This document shows positions 1-5,042 of a stretch of DNA of 5,042 nt, piece by piece (within the stretch, counting starts at the first letter, position 1; each line of letters starts with the position of its first letter). The translations under genes were made by a program, and so were the position numbers. The notes beneath the pieces were generated by a model. The model was given only the letters and a program-made list of their open reading frames with translations, was not told the DNA's origin and made no database searches. The DNA comes from Sphingobacteriaceae bacterium (GTDB lineage Bacteria > Bacteroidota > Bacteroidia > Sphingobacteriales > Sphingobacteriaceae): positions 1 to 5,042 of the forward strand of contig JANWIB010000080.1 in the NCBI GenBank assembly GCA_025450155.1, in the 5' to 3' direction.

Positions 1-908
1 ATGAGGACATGAACGCTTTAACTTCTAAAAACCTGAATCAAAAGGCACCGCTTTTACAAAAAGAGTATGGCACTTTTTACCGCGATTTTATGGGCGAAAT
101 GCTATCGGTTGGAAACCCTGACGATACGGCCTATTACAAAAATCTTCGCACTGTTTTAAGCAATAAAGATTACCTGGAGTTAAAGAAAGCGGTAGCTGAA
201 AAATTTCGAGGAGAATTTAAAGCTAAAGGAGCACTTACAGATGCCTTTAAGCATATCCGCTATTATTATCCTAATCAAAAACTACCCCGATTAATTACTT
301 TCTTTTCCGGATTTGCTGTACAAACCCCTATCGGAGATGACTATATCGGTATTGGTTTAGATATGTTCCTTGGAGCTGACTCTAAATTTTATCCCGCTTT
401 GCAGCAAAGCATCCCGAAATACATCTCCAGTCGATTTACTCCGGAGAATATTACTCCAAGAGTAATAGAAACTTTGGTTAGAGAAGATCTATTTCCTGAA
501 CGGGATAAGGACAGAAGTATGATGCAAAAGATGATTTATAACGGAAAGGTGTTGTACTTTATGGATGCTGTAATGCCCGACATTCCCGATTCGCTTAAAA
601 TTGGCTATACCAGCCAGCAAATGGAGTGGAGCAACGCTTACGAGGCGGATATATGGGCCTATTTTTTAGAAGAAAATCTGCTATACGAAACAGATTATAT
701 GAAAATTCAGAAATATTTAACTGATGCTCCTTTTACCCCAGGCATTGGGCAAGGCAATGAATCTGCGCCTAAACTGGCAGTGTTTACCGGATGGCAAATT
801 GTAAAAAAATACATGGATGAAAATTCTGATATTACTTTACAACAGCTGATGGCGGACACAGATTATCAGAAAATTCTAAATAAATCGAAATATAAACCTA
901 AGAAATAA
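1..908 (+). CDS. gldB: GldB-family gliding motility lipoprotein, 5' end cut by window edge
   Basis: The reading frame is open from the left edge (first full codon at position 3, reading E-D before the Met at 9), so the Met at 9 is probably internal and the true start lies upstream. Known GldB proteins are about 320-340 residues with a lipoprotein signal peptide; the roughly 300 residues seen here lack that signal, which fits a truncated view. Recognition rests on the family pattern: an N-terminal EDMNAL...KEYGTFYRDF segment, the central GIGLDMFLGADSKFYP block (residues 115-129 from the Met at 9), the GKVLYFMDAVMPDIPD block (179-193), and a C-terminal APKLAVFTGWQIVKKYM block (253-269). GldB is a cell-envelope lipoprotein needed for gliding in Flavobacterium; homologues also occur in Bacteroidota not known to glide, so motility here is not implied. 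No gldC gene follows. The lysine-rich tail ends at a TAA, 35 bp from the convergent small membrane protein gene. Confidence 0.88.
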   Translation, partial: EDMNALTSKNLNQKAPLLQKEYGTFYRDFMGEMLSVGNPDDTAYYKNLRTVLSNKDYLELKKAVAEKFRGEFKAKGALTDAFKHIRYYYPNQKLPRLITFFSGFAVQTPIGDDYIGIGLDMFLGADSKFYPALQQSIPKYISSRFTPENITPRVIETLVREDLFPERDKDRSMMQKMIYNGKVLYFMDAVMPDIPDSLKIGYTSQQMEWSNAYEADIWAYFLEENLLYETDYMKIQKYLTDAPFTPGIGQGNESAPKLAVFTGWQIVKKYMDENSDITLQQLMADTDYQKILNKSKYKPKK

Positions 909-919
909 AAAAGGAATTG

Positions 920-950
920 TAACCCCAGATAAAGGGCTTTTAATTATTTT
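920..950 (+). terminator. Possible weak terminator between the convergent gldB and small membrane protein genes
   Basis: CCC at 924-926 can pair with GGG at 934-936 around a 7-base loop; after a C/C mismatch, AA at 921-922 pairs with TT at 938-939. T-rich sequence follows (CTTTTAATTATTTT). On the minus strand the same stem is followed by sequence leading into a T-run (complement of the A-run at 907-912). It lies just after the gldB stop and overlaps the last codons of the convergent gene. The stem is short, so this is a weak call. Confidence 0.3.
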
Positions 951-1153
951 AAAATATTAAATACCGCTTTGAGGGAAATAATTACACCAATAACCAAAAT
1001 TATATTAGATGAGATATCAACAAACGTCCAGTTGGTTAAAAATCTAAAAATAACGCCAAAAAATCCTATAAAAATCCCAACGGTCATTAAAGCATAATGG
1101 CTGGTTTCATTTGCATTATTTCCGCTTTTATGTGTTTCATCTAAATTCGCCAT
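944..1153 (-). CDS. Small two-helix membrane protein of unknown function (69 aa)
   Basis: I do not recognise a named family. The protein has a hydrophilic N-terminus of about 18 residues rich in Asn, Glu and His (MANLDETHKSGNNANETSH), then two hydrophobic segments at about residues 20-39 and 45-68, joined by a short loop (TNWTF). It ends in Lys. This is a plausible helical hairpin in the inner membrane. By the positive-inside rule, Arg37 at the end of helix 1 and the basic C-terminus do not settle the topology. The ATG follows an A/T-rich stretch (AAAATTAAAATT) typical of Bacteroidota starts without a Shine-Dalgarno site. Codon use is coherent over the whole frame and no larger frame competes, which supports a real gene. 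It is convergent with gldB and divergent from the DUF6496 gene, so it is probably monocistronic. Confidence 0.75.
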   Translation of the reverse strand: MANLDETHKSGNNANETSHYALMTVGIFIGFFGVIFRFLTNWTFVDISSNIILVIGVIISLKAVFNILK

Positions 1154-1246
1154 AATTTTAATTTTGCTTGAAATCTGAGGCTAAAATACTATTAATTCAC
1201 AAAAACCTTTATCGCTTACAAAAGTTTCTTTTCTAAAAAACATCGT

Positions 1247-1423
1247 ATGGCAAAATACTCTAAAAAAGCTCAAGAAAAAGTACACGAAACTATGCATGAG
1301 ATGAAGGAAGGAAAATTGAAAACAAGCAGAGGGAAAAAAGTAACCAACCCCAAACAAGCAGTTGCTATCGGATTATCAGAAGCACGGCAAGAAGGAGCAA
1401 AAGTTCCCAAGAAAAAGAAATAA
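1247..1423 (+). CDS. DUF6496-type small basic protein (58 aa)
   Basis: An ATG at 1247 opens a 58-codon frame ending in TAA at 1421-1423. The protein starts MAKYSKKAQEKVHETMHEMK, continues EGKLKTSRGKKVTNPKQAVA and IGLSEARQEGAKVPKKKK. This matches from memory the pattern of the DUF6496 family: an N-terminal MAKYSKKAQ, a central EGKLK(S/T)..GKKVTN.KQA(I/V)AIGLSEAR, and a Lys-rich tail. The protein is very basic (about 18 Lys/Arg), has no Cys and no membrane segment. The KQA.AIGLSEAR segment resembles short plasmid- and phage-encoded proteins of the same type. Function is unknown; nucleic-acid binding would suit the charge but is inference. It is short and easily missed, yet the family match over its full length makes it a confident gene. 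It is divergent from the 69-aa gene and convergent with the DUF4349 gene 25 bp away. Confidence 0.88.
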   Translation: MAKYSKKAQEKVHETMHEMKEGKLKTSRGKKVTNPKQAVAIGLSEARQEGAKVPKKKK

Positions 1424-1448
1424 AAGACGGCTCAGATTTCTATCTTAT

Positions 1449-2294
1449 TCAATTTATTGTTTTCCTATTTCTTTTCCGGTAATAACGAATGCCGAATATA
1501 GTTGCTATAACAACGACGACAAAAACCCATAAATTAGCAAGACCTACAAGAAAGTCGGTAAATATACCCCAGCCGTTACCCAAAGCATAACTTACCCTAC
1601 TCCAAAATGATATTCGATGATTACCTAAATCGGTATTTGCTATTCTTTCTTTTAAGATAACACCACTTTGATAGACCGTTAAATCAACCGTACTATATGC
1701 CACATCCAAATCAATTCGCTTCTTGGCTATGGCATCATCAATCTGTTCATTTTTAACATCTAATTCGGTTTTTTTAGCAGCATTTTTATTTTGTTTGTTA
1801 AGCCATTCTAAGCGGTTTTTATTCTTTTCATTTGCAGCAATGAAATCTAAGGTCTTATCTTCCACATGAACGCTTCGTGAATTAACCAGGATTGCCAATT
1901 TAGCTACCACGTTCATAAAATCTTCCAATTTTTCAGATGGGATCCGCACCGTAATCATCGAATTGATCTGGTAGGAAGATACTACAACCGCCGAATCGGC
2001 AGAAAAAGGCATCGTTTCCGAGCCCATCTCAACAGACTCTGTTGATTGATGCTTCACCATTCCATTCATTCCAGAGGTTAGTTTATAAATATCTTGCCGG
2101 GATTTTTCTACATCACGCACCTTCATACGCATTTCGGCAGTTTTTACCAGTTTGGGTCCTGCAGTAGAATCAGCTATTGTAATATCCGATGTAGGCTCTG
2201 CACCAGATTGAGGCCTTTCGTTATTTTTGTTATTGCTGCAAGCTATTACAAGCAGTGATAGTAACAATACAACGTATAGGTTAATTTTTTTCAT
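1449..2294 (-). CDS. DUF4349 domain lipoprotein with C-terminal membrane helix
   Basis: The 281-residue protein starts with a lipoprotein signal peptide: MKK, a hydrophobic stretch, then LLVIAC with the lipidated Cys at residue 19. After a low-complexity polar linker (about 20-48) the DUF4349 domain runs from about 49 to 269. It has the expected order: a first beta strand KLVKTAEMRMKVRDVEKS (48-65), ITVRIPSEKLEDFM (114-127), SVHVEDKTLDFIAANEKNKNRLEWL (141-165), a charged helical, probably coiled-coil stretch (about 150-195), LDVAYSTVDLTVYQ (196-209), and a transmembrane helix (about 250-269) followed by a basic tail RYYRKRNRK. The basic tail suggests a cytoplasmic C-terminus, which would hold the protein in the inner membrane with the domain in the periplasm. 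The residues after Cys19 (SNNKNN) lack the acidic Lys-Asp/Glu signal reported for Bacteroidota surface lipoproteins. The family's function is not established. The start lies 88 bp after the phosphatase stop, beyond a likely terminator, so it is probably transcribed separately. Confidence 0.9.
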   Translation of the reverse strand: MKKINLYVVLLLSLLVIACSNNKNNERPQSGAEPTSDITIADSTAGPKLVKTAEMRMKVRDVEKSRQDIYKLTSGMNGMVKHQSTESVEMGSETMPFSADSAVVVSSYQINSMITVRIPSEKLEDFMNVVAKLAILVNSRSVHVEDKTLDFIAANEKNKNRLEWLNKQNKNAAKKTELDVKNEQIDDAIAKKRIDLDVAYSTVDLTVYQSGVILKERIANTDLGNHRISFWSRVSYALGNGWGIFTDFLVGLANLWVFVVVVIATIFGIRYYRKRNRKTIN

Positions 2295-2342
2295 TAGGGA
2301 TTAAGTAATTAAGTAGCATAACTGTTATTAATACTCTAACCA

Positions 2343-2374
2343 TATAAAAGTAACCCCAGTTGGGTTATTTTTTA
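2343..2374 (-). terminator. Likely rho-independent terminator after the acid phosphatase gene (bidirectional shape)
   Basis: TAACCC at 2351-2356 and GGGTTA at 2362-2367 form a perfect 6-bp stem around a 5-base loop (2357-2361). On the minus strand the stem starts 16 bases after the phosphatase stop codon, is preceded by an A-run, and is followed by CTTTTAT. On the plus strand it is followed by six T. No plus-strand gene leads into it, so its useful direction is minus. The short stem and the C that interrupts the minus-strand T-run keep the confidence moderate. Confidence 0.55.
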
Positions 2375-2382
2375 AAATCTGA

Positions 2383-3180
2383 TTAAAAACGTTTCAGCTT
2401 ATTTAGCCTCATACCAGCCTTTTCCTGCTCAGTTAGGCCTTTTTTATTATCATATAAAGGTGGCTCCCAATCGCCATACATGGGGTTGGGCAATACAATG
2501 TAGTATTTGCCAAAAAGCGCTTTCGATTTTTCTACGGCTTTAGCACGCTCATCCTGACTTTTCTTATAAAAATCATTCGAAAAATCGTTCAAATTGTCTC
2601 CACAAAGCATCAGTATTTCGTAGTTTTCTGCTACTTTTTTTCGGCGAGGCTCTTTATCTGAGGTCTCTGTTTTTACCAGCAAATGTTTTTCATCCACACA
2701 AGGGAAATTAAACTTTTTAAGATTGGTAAATGTGGATTGATAAGCTCGCTGATCTCTATTTGTTATATAAAACACTTCGATGTTTTTAGAAGCCACATAG
2801 TTTAAAAATGCGACTGCCCCCGGTATCGTATCGGCATTGGGCATAGATGCCCAACGGTTCCAATCATTAAAGTCGAACGTTTTACCTGCCTGTATCTCAT
2901 AACCTTCAAATGGAGAATTATCCAATACCGTTTCATCAATATCTACAATAATACAGCCTGATTTCGTACTCTTTCTTTCCATCAAGGTCTTGTCCAATTG
3001 TAGTTTTGCAAGATTATACGCCTGGTATGCCAGCGCTTTATACTCACCTGAATATTGCTGCCATAAGGTCGCATTAATATTGTCGCGAGAAAAGTCGGGC
3101 CTTGTGCCCTGAATTTGTGCCGTTAGCTCAAAAGAAAATAGCAAACTGAAAATGGTGCAAACAAAAAAGGGTAGCTTCAT
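2383..3180 (-). CDS. Secreted HAD-superfamily acid phosphatase / 5'-nucleotidase, lipoprotein e(P4) family (class C)
   Basis: This 265-residue protein carries all four HAD motifs in class C acid phosphatase form. Motif I is VDIDETVLDN with nucleophile Asp80 and Asp82; motif II is YITNRDQ with Thr140-Asn141-Arg142; motif III is DKEPRR with Lys176; motif IV is GDNLNDF with Asp195 and Asp199. The family-typical stretch DWNRWASMPNADTIPGAVAF lies at 106-125. Such enzymes dephosphorylate nucleoside monophosphates or other phosphomonoesters with a bound Mg2+; in Haemophilus the e(P4) protein supports NAD/NMN use, but the substrate here is not shown. The N-terminus is a signal peptide with probable cleavage near LTA-Q (around residue 21). 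Although the family is named for a lipoprotein, I see no lipobox: Cys8 sits too early and lacks the right context. It is therefore probably soluble in the periplasm or secreted. It starts 70 bp after the upstream unknown gene and may share its transcript. Confidence 0.93.
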   Translation of the reverse strand: MKLPFFVCTIFSLLFSFELTAQIQGTRPDFSRDNINATLWQQYSGEYKALAYQAYNLAKLQLDKTLMERKSTKSGCIIVDIDETVLDNSPFEGYEIQAGKTFDFNDWNRWASMPNADTIPGAVAFLNYVASKNIEVFYITNRDQRAYQSTFTNLKKFNFPCVDEKHLLVKTETSDKEPRRKKVAENYEILMLCGDNLNDFSNDFYKKSQDERAKAVEKSKALFGKYYIVLPNPMYGDWEPPLYDNKKGLTEQEKAGMRLNKLKRF

Positions 3181-3250
3181 TTGGGAATAAAATTAGCGGA
3201 TAAAATAAAAAAGAACGATAGAAATAGAAGATGATGTTACGAAACCATCC

Positions 3251-3676
3251 TTAATTGGTGTACTCATCTGGCAAAACTAAAATTTTGCATAAGTATGAAC
3301 CACTCTTGTCATGATAGTTAAATAACAAGGTCATATTCTTTTCACGATAGATTTTATACTTGGGATCGGTCTTTAGTGAATTCAAAGCTATAGGCCTAAT
3401 TTTTTTCTGCAACTCAACAGTATCAAAGGTAGATTTCTCCACATTTAATATCGTAAAATTAAATTGAAATTTATTATTAGAGAGGGCCATTGCATTATCA
3501 AAACGGGTAATACTGTCAACCATTATGGGGCAATTTTTATTAATCTCATTGGCGGCCTGAACCATACTTACATCAATGGCCGGCTTTCGTAATACAATTT
3601 GTAAGATATAAAAAATCGATACTAAAATTATACATACGGATACGATCCGAATTACTTTTTTCTTACTATCTTCCAT
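3251..3676 (-). CDS. Membrane-anchored protein of unknown function downstream of atpG (141 aa)
   Basis: I cannot assign a named family. Residues 1-7 are charged (MEDSKKK), a single transmembrane segment spans about 8-29, and Arg30-Lys31 follow. The remaining roughly 110 residues form a small soluble domain. A segment at 40-62 (QAANEINKNCPIMVDSITRFDNA) followed by FQFNFTILN resembles a motif I have seen in many uncharacterised small proteins of Gram-negative bacteria. The C-terminal half has NMTLLFNYHDKSGSYLCKILV, which looks like paired beta strands. Two Cys lie in the soluble part (49 and 130) and could form a disulfide if the domain is periplasmic, which is inference. The start is only 17 bp after the atpG stop on the same strand, so co-transcription with the atp genes is likely; that does not prove a role in ATP synthase. 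Confidence 0.82.
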   Translation of the reverse strand: MEDSKKKVIRIVSVCIILVSIFYILQIVLRKPAIDVSMVQAANEINKNCPIMVDSITRFDNAMALSNNKFQFNFTILNVEKSTFDTVELQKKIRPIALNSLKTDPKYKIYREKNMTLLFNYHDKSGSYLCKILVLPDEYTN

Positions 3677-3693
3677 GTTAAAAAAAATAATTA

Positions 3694-4575
3694 TTATCCA
3701 TTAGACAAAGCCGCCGCCCCACTTACAATCTCTGTAAGCTCTGTAGTAATGGCAGCCTGACGGGCTTGGTTATATGATAATTTAAGCGAACGAAGCAATT
3801 CACCGGCATTATCCGTTGCTTTATCCATTGCCGTCATGCGGGCACCATGTTCTGAAGCGTGAGAATCCAATATGGCTTTGTATAACTGAATCTTAATTGA
3901 TTTTGGTATCAACTCTTCCACAATCTCTTTTTGAGAGGGTTCAAGAATATAATCAACCGAATTTTTTGTATTTACCACTTTTTCAGGTTTTGCAAGTGGT
4001 AACAATTGCTCGGTAATTAGTACCTGAACAGCTGCATTTCTAAATTGGTTATACACCACCTCTACCCTATCGTAATCGCCGCCAACAAAACCAGTCATAA
4101 TGGCTTCGGTAATTTTTGAAGCATGTTCAAAGGTCAATGCACTATAAAGTTCATTATTGTTACCAATGACGTTATACTTCCGTTTCTCGTAATAATCCTG
4201 GGCTTTTTTACCGATTGCAATAATGCTCAAATTGCCTTTACGCAACTGCTCGGAATATTTTTTGGCGATTAATTGGTTGGCTGTTTTAATTACATTAGCA
4301 TTAAAAGCACCCGCCAAACCACGATTTGAAGAAACTACTACGATCAAGACATGTTTAGGCGCTCTTTCTTGTATATATGGCGAGGTTGAACCTTCAAGGC
4401 TGGCAGAAAGATTCCCAAGAATATCTTTCAGCTTATTGGCGTATGGACGTAACTGAATAATAGCATTAGTAGCTCGCTTCAACTTAGCAGCCGAAACCAT
4501 TTTCATGGCTTTGGTAATCTGCTGCGTTGAACTTACTGAAGCTATTCGGTTTCTTACTTCTTTTAAATTAGCCAT
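3694..4575 (-). CDS. atpG: F1Fo ATP synthase gamma subunit
   Basis: AtpG is the central rotor shaft of F1, coupling rotation of the Fo c-ring to catalysis in the alpha3beta3 head on the cytoplasmic face of the inner membrane. I choose the ATG at 4573-4575, giving 293 residues. The resulting N-terminus MANLKEVRNRIASVSSTQQI and TKAMKMVSAAKL is the standard gamma N-terminal helix. An in-frame ATG at 4612-4614 would add 13 residues (MHIYTFTNLHIES), but these come from intergenic repeat DNA and match no family sequence. The middle holds the Rossmann-like domain (HVLIVVVSSNRGLAGAFNANV, about 74-94). The C-terminal helix has ASEHGARMTAMDKATDNA (240-257), and the gamma signature ITTELTEIVSGAAA is at 276-289. 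Length is normal for the family. It follows atpA by 77 bp and is not followed by atpD, matching the split atp loci known in many Bacteroidota. Confidence 0.97.
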   Translation of the reverse strand: MANLKEVRNRIASVSSTQQITKAMKMVSAAKLKRATNAIIQLRPYANKLKDILGNLSASLEGSTSPYIQERAPKHVLIVVVSSNRGLAGAFNANVIKTANQLIAKKYSEQLRKGNLSIIAIGKKAQDYYEKRKYNVIGNNNELYSALTFEHASKITEAIMTGFVGGDYDRVEVVYNQFRNAAVQVLITEQLLPLAKPEKVVNTKNSVDYILEPSQKEIVEELIPKSIKIQLYKAILDSHASEHGARMTAMDKATDNAGELLRSLKLSYNQARQAAITTELTEIVSGAAALSNG

Positions 4576-4582
4576 TGATTCA

Positions 4583-4654
4583 ATGTGCAAATTAGTAAAT
4601 GTGTAAATATGCAAATATCATTTTCGAATCTGCATATCCGCACATTTGCATATT
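4583..4654. repeat. Intergenic octamer-periodic repeat with inverted halves between atpA and atpG
   Basis: On the plus strand, four consecutive 8-base units start at 4583, 4591, 4599 and 4607: ATGTGCAA, ATTAGTAA, ATGTGTAA, ATATGCAA. After a short non-repeat centre, three units of reverse sense start at 4628, 4636 and 4644: ATCTGCAT, ATCCGCAC, ATTTGCAT. The stretch 4606-4616 (AATATGCAAAT) is the exact reverse complement of 4644-4654, so an 11-bp stem with a 27-base loop could form in DNA or RNA. The array fills most of the gene gap and its last bases touch the atpA stop codon. From memory, similar TGCACAT-type arrays seem common between genes in Sphingobacteriaceae, but I cannot confirm copies here. 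No T-run follows the stem, so it does not look like an ordinary terminator. Confidence 0.75.
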
Positions 4655-5042
4655 AATATTTTGACGATAGTTCTTTTGCTACAGTTTCAAGTACCCCTGT
4701 AATGGTATCATCAAACTTACCGGCTTTTAATGCCTGTAACGTTTCAGGATGGCGTAGTTCCAACTGTTGCAAATACTCAGCTTCGAACTCTTTTACTTTA
4801 TTTACAGGCACGCTACGCAACAAACCTTTTGTTCCTATATAAATAATAGCCACTTGTTTCTCAACAGAAACTGGAGAGAACTGTCCTTGTTTAAGGATCT
4901 CAACGTTACGTGCTCCTTTATCAAGAACTGATTTAGTAGCGGCATCTAAGTCAGAGCCGAATTTCGAGAACGCTTCAAGTTCACGGTATTGAGCCTGATC
5001 GAGCTTTAAGGTTCCTGCAACTTTCTTCATGGATTTGATCTG
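4653..5042 (-). CDS. atpA: F1Fo ATP synthase alpha subunit, C-terminal part only
   Basis: The frame is open to the right edge of the window and reads QIKSM before KKVAGTLKLDQAQYRELEAF, so the Met at 5028-5030 is internal and the gene starts well outside. About 129 residues are visible, the C-terminal helical domain of a subunit normally a little over 500 residues long. Recognisable parts are QIKSMKKVAGTLKLDQAQYR, the following FSKFGSDLDAATKSVLDKGA and the helical segment around LKQGQFSPVSVEKQVAIIY. The P-loop, the nucleotide site and the arginine-finger region lie upstream and cannot be checked. Alpha subunits form the non-catalytic sites of the F1 hexamer. The gene ends SSKY-TAA, 77 bp before atpG on the same strand, in the usual atpA-atpG order. 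Confidence 0.97.
   Translation of the reverse strand, partial: QIKSMKKVAGTLKLDQAQYRELEAFSKFGSDLDAATKSVLDKGARNVEILKQGQFSPVSVEKQVAIIYIGTKGLLRSVPVNKVKEFEAEYLQQLELRHPETLQALKAGKFDDTITGVLETVAKELSSKY

Noticed and set aside
945..956. AT-only palindrome TATTTTAAAATA
   Set aside because: It lies within the last codons of the 69-aa gene and is expected by chance in such AT-rich DNA.
1164..1194. Possible Bacteroidota promoter for the DUF6496 gene (TTG at 1164-1166, 20-base gap, TACTATTA at 1187-1194)
   Set aside because: The -7 element has two mismatches to TAnnTTTG in AT-rich DNA; not enough to call.
1416..1441. Hairpin between the convergent DUF6496 and DUF4349 genes (AGAAAT / ATTTCT)
   Set aside because: A 6-bp AT-rich stem with a 14-base loop and no T-run is not a credible terminator.
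3200..3250. Possible terminator after the 141-aa gene (imperfect GAT-GTT / AAC-ATC stem, then a T-rich stretch on the minus strand)
   Set aside because: The stem is bulged and weak, and the T-run is too far from it.
4223..4456. Plus-strand open frame of 77 codons
   Set aside because: It lies fully inside atpG on the opposite strand, has no family-like sequence, and atpG is certain.
5028..5030. ATG as a start of a 125-residue protein
   Set aside because: The frame continues upstream as QIKS, which matches conserved AtpA sequence, so this Met is internal.
1..5042. A novel defence, mobile or RNA-based system
   Set aside because: Both strands were read; no transposase, recombinase, phage, toxin-antitoxin, CRISPR, tRNA or rRNA signature is visible. 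The content is ordinary chromosomal genes apart from the octamer repeat.

Overview
The window looks like chromosomal DNA from a member of the Bacteroidota, most likely the Sphingobacteriaceae (Pedobacter/Mucilaginibacter-like). The pointers are a GldB-family gliding protein, a DUF6496-type small basic protein, an atpA-atpG pair that is not followed by atpD, AT-rich DNA, and starts preceded by A/T-rich stretches rather than clear Shine-Dalgarno sites. The genus cannot be fixed from this sequence alone.

Layout. The left edge holds most of a plus-strand gldB-like gene whose 5' end lies outside the window. It converges on a 69-codon minus-strand gene for a small two-helix membrane protein. A 93-bp divergent gap separates that gene from a 58-codon plus-strand gene at 1247-1423, which encodes a very basic DUF6496-type protein. 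This in turn converges, 25 bp apart, on a DUF4349 lipoprotein gene. From 1449 to the right edge all genes lie on the minus strand. In transcription order they are atpA (C-terminal part only), atpG, a membrane-anchored protein of unknown function, a secreted HAD-type acid phosphatase of the e(P4) family, and the DUF4349 lipoprotein. A hairpin with flanking A/T runs separates the last two, so DUF4349 is probably its own unit.

Functionally this is mostly housekeeping and envelope content: the end of the F1Fo ATP synthase operon (alpha and gamma subunits of F1), followed by envelope or periplasmic proteins with no evident link to ATP synthesis. I see no RNA gene, CRISPR array, insertion sequence, phage gene or defence system. 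There is no gene-free stretch longer than 300 bp.

The most unusual item is the 77-bp atpA-atpG spacer. Most of it is a degenerate repeat with an exact 8-bp period, present in both orientations, with an 11-bp perfect inverted repeat. This repeat also creates an in-frame upstream ATG that would wrongly lengthen AtpG by 13 residues.
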